From: Flavipsychrobacter stenotrophus
Lineage (GTDB): Bacteria; Bacteroidota; Bacteroidia; Chitinophagales; Chitinophagaceae
DNA: 64,000 nt
Assembly (NCBI RefSeq): GCF_002954265.1
Contig: NZ_PPSL01000002.1
Location: 310,001-374,000, forward strand
Direction of reading: 5' to 3'
A model generated the notes under the pieces. The model worked only from the letters and a program-made list of their open reading frames with translations, was not told the origin of the DNA and ran no database searches. The translations under genes were made by a program, and so were the position numbers. Every line of letters starts with the position of its first letter. Position 1 is the first letter of the stretch. Below are positions 57,055 through 64,000 of this stretch, piece by piece.

Positions 57055-57170
57055 AAGGTCTGTTAATAAGGATTATAAACTATACCTTTACTTACCTGAA
57101 CTTTCATAGTTGATAGGGTTTATGATCTGAACAAAATTTGATAGGGTTCAGGGTTTGCAGATTTTTTAGA

Positions 57171-57200
57171 AAAGAGCGCTCTTCGACGGCGCTCTTTTTT
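57171..57200 (+). terminator. Terminator of S46 peptidase gene
   Basis: Stem AAAGAGCGC / GCGCTCTTT with a 9-base loop, then T-run; 217 bases after the stop. The rest of 56955-57586 carries repeats and a possible sigma-54 site but no gene. Confidence 0.8.
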
Positions 57201-57450
57201 GTGCCGGGGTTTGTGGGGCTGGTGGTTTTTTAAGCAGTATTTTATGGGTATCCTTACGTAGGGGCAATAGAGGTTATTAACGCTGCAATAGTGCAGCAGT
57301 ATAGCGTCTTCATAGCTTTTGTCTTTTTGTGTGTTTGACTCTTGTGTAACAATATCTGTGCCAAAAGTTATAACAATGTGAAATTGATAAAATTTCCCCT
57401 ACCCCATTAAACCTTTTGAAAATCCAGATAAACTCTCCTCCTGAGGCAAT

Positions 57451-57484
57451 AGATTTGACAACTTTCTAAAAAGTTGTCAAATCT
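57451..57484. repeat. Perfect 15-bp-arm hairpin repeat, copy 2
   Basis: Arms identical to 9062-9095; only the loop (CTAA) differs. Confidence 0.9.
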
Positions 57485-57493
57485 GCCACAACC

Positions 57494-57536
57494 ACAAAAA
57501 GATAAAGCCCCCGAATCTCGGAGGCTTTATCTTTTA
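57494..57536 (-). terminator. Terminator of groEL
   Basis: On the minus strand GATAAAGCCTCCGAG / CGGGGGCTTTATC stem (imperfect) followed by TTTTTG. Confidence 0.8.
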
Positions 57537-57586
57537 TCTGATTTAAGTAAGAAGTAACTTTTTACTTTTCACTTTTAAGTTTTGAC

Positions 57587-59230
<1,644 letters not shown>

Positions 59231-59232
59231 TT

Positions 59233-59345
59233 AAATTTGTCAATTTGTCAATTTGGCAATTAGCCAATTGACGCGTATAAAAAAATGTTGTTTACTTGTT
59301 TAATTGCTGTTATCCGAAGGCAACAATTGGCTAATTGCCGAATTA
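59233..59345. repeat. 8-bp-period inverted-repeat element, copy 3 (inside gro operon)
   Basis: Left arm 59233-59270 (CAATTTGT CAATTTGG CAATTAGC CAATTG), right arm 59324-59345 (CAATTGG CTAATTGC CGAATT), with the centre unrelated to the other copies. It starts 9 bases before the groEL start and reaches into the groES stop codon. Confidence 0.8.
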
Positions 59346-59624
59346 AATTACCGCCAGGATATCGCTTTCACGCATGATCAGGTAGTCAGCACCTTCCAGT
59401 GAAATTTCTGTACCTGCATATTTACCATATAAAACGGTATCGCCTGCCTTCACAGTCATTGGTTCATCTTTCTTACCCGGACCAGCAGCAACTACTACAC
59501 CGCGTTGTGGCTTTTCCTTAGCAGTATCAGGTATAATGATACCACCGGCAGTCTTTTCTTCAGCAGCAGCCGATTTTACAATAACCCTGTCATGAAGGGG
59601 AGTAATGTTAACGTTGTTAGCCAT
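59343..59624 (-). CDS. groES: Co-chaperonin GroES
   Basis: 93-residue heptameric lid of Gro[27 protein letters not shown] includes the mobile loop, and [16 protein letters not shown] follows. First gene of the groES-groEL operon. No CIRCE (HrcA) element upstream. A small dyad TGCATAT/ATATGCA at 59766-59785 is the only operator-like feature and has no known regulator. Confidence 0.97.
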   Translation of the reverse strand: MANNVNITPLHDRVIVKSAAAEEKTAGGIIIPDTAKEKPQRGVVVAAGPGKKDEPMTVKAGDTVLYGKYAGTEISLEGADYLIMRESDILAVI

Positions 59625-60072
59625 TTTTATAAATTTTTATGTTTGTGAACAGTTTTGTACTATCGGTTCATCATCTTTTATGCCAAACGGGTTTCAGCCA
59701 CTTTTTCGGTCATTTTTGCAGTGCAAGGCCTTTTCATTTTGTCATTTTAAGCCACAGCAAGCCAACTTTGCATATAACAATATGCATTATTGATATTTTG
59801 GCAGATAGTTACTTACGCTCATTTACACGATTTTCCGGTTCTTCTTTACCTAATAATAAGGTGGGCAGCTTGCTTGATCAGACGATCTTAAGTACTTGCT
59901 CTCAAATCGCTCCGGTATGATCAAAAACAAAATCAAATAAAATCAACAGAGATCATGCTCCTCATCAGCCCGCAAGAAAAAATATATAAGCAACGCCGCT
60001 GCAAATAAGGCTTTCAGACATTTCAAGGGTAACTTAGCGCTTTATCATCAAAAAGATTTTTTGAATACCTGA
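59625..60072. other. Upstream region between groES and csp genes
   Basis: About 450 bp without a gene. It contains the dyad TGCATAT-AACA-ATATGCA (59766-59785) and A/T-rich DNA. No promoter of the TAnnTTTG type was found facing groES. Confidence 0.5.
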
Positions 60073-60102
60073 TTGTATTTTGGTTTTTTGTTTATATCTT
60101 TG
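60073..60102 (+). promoter_or_regulatory. Bacteroidota promoter of the cold-shock gene
   Basis: TTG (60073-60075), 19 bases, then TATCTTTG (60095-60102): a match to the consensus TTTG-N19-TAnnTTTG. Transcription would start about 60108, giving a leader of about 25 bases. Confidence 0.8.
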
Positions 60103-60132
60103 GTCTTTATTAATCTTTTTATTTTAAAAACA

Positions 60133-60324
60133 ATGCAAGAAGGTACAGTTAAGTTTTTCAATGAGACAAAGGGTTTTGGTTTCATCACACCATCAAACGG
60201 TGGTCCGGACATTTTCGTTCACGTTTCAGGTCTTCATGATGAAATCCGTGAGAACAATAAAGTGTCTTACGAAGTTCAGAATGGCAAAAAAGGTTTGAAT
60301 GCAGTTAATGTAAGAGTTATCTAA
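60133..60324 (+). CDS. Cold-shock domain protein
   Basis: 63-residue CSD protein with both RNA-binding motifs, KGFGFI (RNP1) and DIFVHVS (RNP2). Start ATG 60133 (MQEGTVKFFNETK); the frame is open upstream but that part is promoter and leader. Probably an RNA chaperone. Strong promoter upstream and terminator downstream. Confidence 0.95.
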   Translation: MQEGTVKFFNETKGFGFITPSNGGPDIFVHVSGLHDEIRENNKVSYEVQNGKKGLNAVNVRVI

Positions 60325-60344
60325 TTCTATTCATATCCAACTTT

Positions 60345-60375
60345 GAAAGCCCTCGGTTTACCGAGGGCTTTTTTT
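60345..60375 (+). terminator. Terminator of the cold-shock gene
   Basis: Stem AAAGCCCTCGG / CCGAGGGCTTT, 4-base loop, then T-run. Confidence 0.9.
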
Positions 60376-60568
60376 GTGCGGTTAATGCTTCTTATGGGTT
60401 GGCATTGTCTCACATCTCATTTTTTCAACTTAACATTATTCTATGGAATACAGCGGCAATAGCGACATTTCAAAAGAACCAGACTACCAACAACCTCATC
60501 AGTCTTCAAAGAAGAGTATGAAACTGCGTATTTTCAATTCCTTTAAAGAAAAAACAAGTAAACTCCCC

Positions 60569-61381
60569 CTAAAATCGCATAAAATGTTCACTTGTAAACA
60601 CACATTCGGGTGTTCTTATCTCACCTTCTTTCAGTTCATACCACGGACTTAATCCGCTATTCATAGGATTGGCCAGTAGCTGCATTTGCTGCGCCGGCAT
60701 AAAGCCCTGTGCGAGTAAGTATATTTTATGGCCGCTTTTATCATGTGCCATATCCATCACCAGCTCCACGTGTCCGGGTGTACCACCCCTTACCAACAGG
60801 TCACCGGGTCGCACATCCCGCCACCCTATTTTCGTCAATTCCCTGCTCAGCGATAAAGATCCGCAGTAGCTATAGATCACATCCATATAAGTGCCTAGGG
60901 TTGCACTATCATCTCTTGCTGCCACACTCTTTACCCATTCCGTTTTATTACCCTTCACCGCTATCCTGTAGCCATGCGCCCATTTACTATATGCTGCCAC
61001 AAACCCATTAGTGAGTGTAAACCGTATACTGTCTTGCATGCCAACTTTATACAGGTAAGCCGCACGCATGTGCATAGCCACATCGGCACACTGCTGCAGG
61101 TCTTTATGCCCAATAGGCATATCAATTACCGCCACATACACATCCGGCTTATCTTTTACGCTTCCATCAAAATAATGCACCTTTTCGCCAGCAGCCAGCA
61201 GCGGAACATTCTGCAGATAGGTTGCAAAAGAAGTATCGACTCCTACAATACGCGTATATCCTTCAGGCAGTAGCACGCGCTCTTTTATCGTCCGCCCCAG
61301 CGGATTGAGGTAGCTCTTTTGCTGCAACGACTGGCAGGAATGGAGCAGAAAAACCGACAACAACAGCGACGTGTATTTCAT
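60569..61381 (-). CDS. DUF4846 lipoprotein
   Basis: 270-residue lipoprotein from ATG 61381, lipobox LLHSC (lipid Cys16). Body of the DUF4846 family, seen in Bacteroidota and others, with LPEGYTRI, YFDGSVK, DMPIGHKDLQQCADVAMHMRA, YSYCGSLSLSREL and GDLLVRGGTPGHVELVMDMA. The last segment (GG-PGHV) resembles an NlpC/P60-like or similar cysteine/His fold, so a wall-linked role is possible, but function is unknown. The upstream non-ATG extension is not used. Confidence 0.85.
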   Translation of the reverse strand: MKYTSLLLSVFLLHSCQSLQQKSYLNPLGRTIKERVLLPEGYTRIVGVDTSFATYLQNVPLLAAGEKVHYFDGSVKDKPDVYVAVIDMPIGHKDLQQCADVAMHMRAAYLYKVGMQDSIRFTLTNGFVAAYSKWAHGYRIAVKGNKTEWVKSVAARDDSATLGTYMDVIYSYCGSLSLSRELTKIGWRDVRPGDLLVRGGTPGHVELVMDMAHDKSGHKIYLLAQGFMPAQQMQLLANPMNSGLSPWYELKEGEIRTPECVFTSEHFMRF

Positions 61382-61454
61382 AATAACAGTTTGCGGCAAT
61401 TATAAACTATATTTTGAGGGAAATAGTATCGAGAGTGGGAATATAATTTAGGGG

Positions 61455-61560
61455 AAAGTCCTGTTTTGTGTAAATTTTTATCGGGCACGGAATCTTGATT
61501 ATTAATTGATTTTGAATGGGTTATGAAATAGTTGTATGCCCGATTATGCCCGACGAAGTG
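61455..61560 (-). repeat. ~106-bp repeat (TCGGGCAT...ATGCCCGA), copy A, inverted
   Basis: Inverted copy of 63195-63300; about 11 differences in the 100 aligned bases by eye. The inner part has ends ATCGGGCAT / TGCCCGAT type. Copy B is at 62770-62868. A and B enclose the helix-turn-helix gene. Confidence 0.85.
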
Positions 61561-61620
61561 AGAGCGGGATAAGGAAAACGCCCTATGTGCTGAGCGTATG
61601 TCTCTGACGACGCTCGTGCG

Positions 61621-61660
61621 GTCGCCGGTCTCTGACCGGCATATCGGGCCGGTTCTCTTT
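61621..61660 (+). repeat. GGTCTCTGACCGG...CCGGTTCTCTTTG repeat
   Basis: GCCGGTCTCTGACCGGC, ATATCG, GGCCGGTTCTCTTTG; same family as 4861-4904 and 46545-46591. Confidence 0.7.
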
Positions 61661-61811
61661 GTGGGCGCTGTGTCCATAACATCTACCCAATCACCCCTCA
61701 TACCTAAAATTTTCTCATGGACGCAAACATTTTTTCATAACTGCGAAAAACTAATACACACCAACCTCACTTTCAAAAATCTACTCTTAGTTATCCACAC
61801 AAAAAAGTTTT

Positions 61812-61860
61812 ATGGTGGTACGAAAAGCGTACCATCATGGTACGGAAAGTGTACCACCAT
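61812..61860. promoter_or_regulatory. Four-half-site dyad, candidate operator
   Basis: Nested palindrome: outer arms ATGGTGGTAC (61812-61821) / GTACCACCAT (61851-61860). Inside are two units GGTAC-GAAAAGC-GTACC and GGTAC-GGAAAGT-GTACC, so GGTAC/GTACC half-sites occur four times with the units 22 bases apart. It lies 124 bp before the start of the helix-turn-helix gene. Confidence 0.6.
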
Positions 61861-61941
61861 GACTTTTCATTCCATCCGTTTGTTTCCGGTTGCCCACCTT
61901 TACTACCCAAATTTCTGGACAGGAAAATTTCCCCGACCACT

Positions 61942-61972
61942 TTTTGGTTTTGACTTTTAACTTTTGACTTAA
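61942..61972. repeat. CTTTTAACTTTTGACTT repeat, copy 5
   Basis: TTTTGACTTTTAACTTTTGA, 12 bases before the GTG start of the next gene. Confidence 0.6.
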
Positions 61973-61983
61973 TCAATAATCCT

Positions 61984-62877
61984 GTGGAAGCAAACAACGA
62001 CAAAAAACAAGCCGCACGCAACCTCTTTCTCCACTCCGACAGAACCCGTGCCGAGATCGCCGACCTCATCGACATTAACACCAAAACACTCTACCTGTGG
62101 ATCAAACACGGCCGCTGGGAACAAATGAAGACCGCAGCAAGGCAAACACCCGCATCCCTGTTGCAGGATGTGTATGATCACATCGAGGCAGTCAACAATA
62201 AAATAAAAGCCCGCGAAGATCGGTGCCCCACCTGGCAGGAAGTAGAAATGCTGCGTAAACTATTCGCATCAACAAAACACATCCAGAAACTCAATATCGG
62301 CTCATACATCGAAGCATTTACCGAACTGACCTCCTTTATCAACGACCATGACAGCGAGCTGGGTAAGGCAGTAGTCACCCTAACAGACAAATACATAAAA
62401 GGCTTGGTTAGCCCGTTCCACCCCACAGCCTACAAAAACGTAAGTGATGTCAAGGACAACCTCGAAGCCATAGAACAAGAGGAAGAAAAAGACATGGCCG
62501 AACTTCAGCGGGAAGAAGTGGCTCTGGCAGATCATGAATCAAACAAAGCGGAAACCAATACAGCCATCATCATCCTGCTTACATCTAACCACGGATCTCA
62601 GGCAGACAATAACACACCCGCACAAGCAACACAACCCACACAAGATCTTACTCCCGACACAACAACAAAGTCACACACCCTTTCTTCACTCCCACTCTTA
62701 AAATGTACACCATCACTCTTTACCCGTCCTCCACTCACCCACCGCTATTTGGGAATGATTTTTCAGGTAGTCGGCAATCATCGGGCATTCTTTCTTTACA
62801 TAAACCATTCAAAACCAAACAATAATTCAAATTCTATGCCCGATGAAAATTTTCGCCAAACAGGGCATGATTGGTGA
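61984..62877 (+). CDS. Terminase gpP N-terminus-like helix-turn-helix protein
   Basis: 297 residues, GTG start at 61984. The first 50 residues form a homeodomain-like helix-turn-helix (SDRTRAEIADLIDINTKTLY, WIKHGRW) of the kind at the start of phage terminase gpP-like proteins. Residues about 50-165 are helical (LLQDVYDHIEAVNNKIKARE, EAFTELTSFINDHDSELGKAV). Then comes an acidic, Thr/Gln-rich tail (165-230), and the last ~36 residues are encoded inside repeat copy B, so the natural end of the protein may have been replaced. There is no ATPase or nuclease part and no phage gene nearby. C-rich codon use differs from its neighbours, which hints at transfer. Function unknown; DNA binding likely. 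Confidence 0.75.
   Translation: MEANNDKKQAARNLFLHSDRTRAEIADLIDINTKTLYLWIKHGRWEQMKTAARQTPASLLQDVYDHIEAVNNKIKAREDRCPTWQEVEMLRKLFASTKHIQKLNIGSYIEAFTELTSFINDHDSELGKAVVTLTDKYIKGLVSPFHPTAYKNVSDVKDNLEAIEQEEEKDMAELQREEVALADHESNKAETNTAIIILLTSNHGSQADNNTPAQATQPTQDLTPDTTTKSHTLSSLPLLKCTPSLFTRPPLTHRYLGMIFQVVGNHRAFFLYINHSKPNNNSNSMPDENFRQTGHDW
62770..62868 (+). repeat. ~100-bp repeat (TCGGGCAT...ATGCCCGA), copy B
   Basis: Direct relative of copy C (63195-63300), more diverged; overlaps the last 33 codons of the helix-turn-helix gene. Confidence 0.75.
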
Positions 62878-63020
62878 GATCAATTTGACATTTCTCTGAA
62901 GGGGCGAGGCACCTGTCGCAACTATCGCGAGAGTTAGCCCCGATCATCTCGGGGCTCTCGTGACGATATGATTTGACGGGTCTCTGACCCTAAGTGTTCG
63001 AAAAGAGTAAAACTGCTCGT

Positions 63021-63100
63021 GATATGTCCCGTAGGGACTACCGGTTTGTAGTAAAACGTAACAAAAAATGGGCATTGCCCCGTCAGGGGCAACCCTTTTC
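63021..63100 (+). repeat. CCGTAGGG...GGTTTGTAG compound repeat, copy 3
   Basis: ATGTCCCGTAGGGACTACCGG, then TTTGTAGTAAAACGTAAC, then TTGCCCCGTCAGGGGCAA hairpin. Similar order to 45011 and 56966. The 62878-63680 gap has no gene. Confidence 0.6.
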
Positions 63101-63194
63101 TAAGCACATTAATAACTTTCCTAACACTTCTGGCCTCTGACCCGACACACTACATAAGCAAGAAATTCCGCCCTTATCTTTCGCTCCCCATACC

Positions 63195-63300
63195 CACTTC
63201 GTCGGGCACGATCGGGCATACAACTATTTCATAACCCATTTAAAACCAATCAATAATCAAAATTCCATGCCCGATAAAAATTTGCACCAAACAGGGCATT
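63195..63300 (+). repeat. ~106-bp repeat (TCGGGCAT...ATGCCCGA), copy C
   Basis: Best conserved pair with copy A. Begins CACTTCGTCGGGCA and ends ACAGGGCATT. Confidence 0.85.
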
Positions 63301-63304
63301 TCCG

Positions 63305-63352
63305 CCGTTGTCGGTCTTCTCACCAACAACCATCAGGCCGGTTCTTTTTAGG
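63305..63352 (+). repeat. GTCGGTCT...GGCCGGTTCTTTTT repeat
   Basis: Diverged member of the 4861/46545/61621 family, again directly beside a copy of the 106-bp repeat. Confidence 0.5.
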
Positions 63353-63371
63353 ATAACCCAAAACGGCTTAT

Positions 63372-63457
63372 CACTGGTCGAAGCGTCCCGCTTGCGAAAA
63401 AATACGGAAGCGAGACGCTTCCATTAGATAGGACGAAGGGAGACCCTTCGACCAGTG
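63372..63457. repeat. Nested cloverleaf-like palindrome
   Basis: Outer arms CACTGGTCGAAG / CTTCGACCAGTG perfect over 12 bp. Inner stem GAAGCGTC / GACGCTTC extended with CGCTT / AAGCG, and a third hairpin CGAAGGGAGACCCTTCG, all within 86 bases. Confidence 0.8.
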
Positions 63458-63509
63458 GGAGTAATATCCTAGCTTTTCACCAAGATAGGACCAAAGACGA
63501 AGAAGAGCT

Positions 63510-63534
63510 TAGAGGCGCAAGATTGAGTCTCCAC
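63510..63534 (-). repeat. GAGACGCAA palindrome, decayed copy 3
   Basis: TAGAGGCGCAAGATTGAGTC then TCCAC, near-match to the inverse of the copies at 1136 and 9956. Confidence 0.5.
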
Positions 63535-63668
63535 AGCGGATGGACTCAGCGACCCGATACTAGATTGCTTTGTTCCCTGCCGGCAGGCAGGCTCACAAAG
63601 ACCGGCTAATGTATCAGCTTGTTACTAGCTGGCAATTGAGCCATTACGCAATTCAGCCATTATCAATG

Positions 63669-63676
63669 TACATTTG
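63669..63676 (+). promoter_or_regulatory. -7 element abutting the phosphopantetheinyl transferase start
   Basis: TACATTTG, four bases, then ATG 63681. Confidence 0.5.
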
Positions 63677-63680
63677 TGTT

Positions 63681-64000
63681 ATGCCGCTACTTAAAGAATG
63701 GAATATAGGGGATCATGGCCGGGGTGCTATATGGAAGGTGGAGGAAGATGAGGCTTTTTTTGCTGAAAAGACAGGGATAGTGTCTGATATAAAGAATGAG
63801 AAGCGTAGGATAGAGCACCTGGCAGGGCGCTATTTGCTCACTCATTTGGAAGAAGAATTTCCGCTGCACACCATTCAAAAGGATGAACATGACAAACCCC
63901 GTATACCCGATGACCAGTTTCATTTCTCTATTTCACACTCATGGCCTTATATAGCGGTGGCGGTAGACCCTGTAGACGCTGCAGGTATAGATATACAGAC
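63681..64000 (+). CDS. 4'-phosphopantetheinyl transferase family protein (3' truncated)
   Basis: Runs past the right edge of the window; 106 residues seen. MPLLKEWNIGDHGRGAIWKV start, REAGRYLLTHL-type middle (IEHLAGRYLLTHL), KPRIPDDQFHFSISHSWPYIAVAV and VDAAGIDIQ. FSISHS and GIDI are the signature of the Sfp-type enzyme that puts the phosphopantetheine arm on carrier proteins. Start ATG 63681, 5 bases after a TACATTTG box. Confidence 0.88.
   Translation, partial: MPLLKEWNIGDHGRGAIWKVEEDEAFFAEKTGIVSDIKNEKRRIEHLAGRYLLTHLEEEFPLHTIQKDEHDKPRIPDDQFHFSISHSWPYIAVAVDPVDAAGIDIQ

Noticed and set aside
59625-59800. CIRCE element before groES
   Set aside because: No TTAGCACTC / GAGTGCTAA pair; only a small unrelated dyad.
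60443-60652. 69-residue plus-strand ORF after the cold-shock gene
   Set aside because: Overlaps the end of the DUF4846 gene by 84 bases, no protein features; likely chance.
61598-61960. 120-residue ORF in the repeat island
   Set aside because: Built from repeats and palindromes; no domain.
61984-62877. Prophage terminase
   Set aside because: Only the amino-terminal helix-turn-helix type is present, with no ATPase, portal, capsid or integrase genes nearby.

Overview
The window looks like chromosome of a Bacteroidota bacterium, most likely of the Chitinophagaceae/Sphingobacteriia side. Markers seen in the sequence are a fused MurF-alanine racemase, a Bacteroidota-only DUF4295 protein directly behind rpmB-rpmG, an S46 dipeptidyl-peptidase, a GldA-type ABC ATPase, a cell-surface protein with the gliding-associated (type B, T9SS) sorting tail, lipoproteins and outer-membrane DUF families (DUF6029, DUF5723), and promoters of the Bacteroidota kind (TAnnTTTG, in the best case 19 bases after a TTG). 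Most genes lack a Shine-Dalgarno sequence.

Layout. 0-9 kb: end of an O-antigen ligase, a CbpA-like DnaJ, a TlpA thioredoxin with an outer-membrane DUF6029 protein, an FMN reductase, a metallophosphoesterase, and an ExbD-TonB pair. 9-17 kb: phosphatidylserine decarboxylase, a Lys/Glu-rich periplasmic binding-protein-like protein, guaA, DUF3467, an AhpD-like protein, murF-alr. 17-26 kb: TfoX-like protein, unknown membrane protein, two paralogous lipoproteins with a small membrane gene between them, isoaspartyl peptidase, PyrR-like transferase with a MacB-type permease, MFS exporter. 26-27 kb: rpmB-rpmG-DUF4295. 27.6-36.1 kb: a signalling block of two lone receivers, three histidine kinases, an NtrC-type activator and rpoN itself. 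36.7-41.2 kb: ATP synthase genes atpB-E-F-H-A, without atpG. 42-49 kb: rseP-dxr, gldA, a DUF5723 protein with a lipoprotein. 49-57 kb: agmatinase family, thioredoxin-fold protein lacking both active-site cysteines, GNAT, dienelactone hydrolase, T9SS cargo, S46 peptidase. 57.5-60.3 kb: groES-groEL and a cold-shock gene. 60.5-64 kb: DUF4846 lipoprotein, then a repeat-rich island around a terminase-gpP-like helix-turn-helix gene, and the start of a phosphopantetheinyl transferase.

The strongest unexplained signal is the dispersed palindromic DNA between genes. At least nine families recur in this one window: 8-bp-period arrays in inverted pairs, perfect 15-bp-arm hairpins, paired GATGCC hairpins, compound CCCTGAAAGGGC elements and others. 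They sit at gene ends and inside operons (atp, gro). The richest spot is 61.4-63.5 kb, where three ~100-bp copies of one repeat surround the helix-turn-helix gene. That gene has a four-half-site GGTAC dyad just upstream, and its last codons lie inside one of the repeats. No CRISPR array, rRNA, tRNA, prophage or intact transposase was seen.
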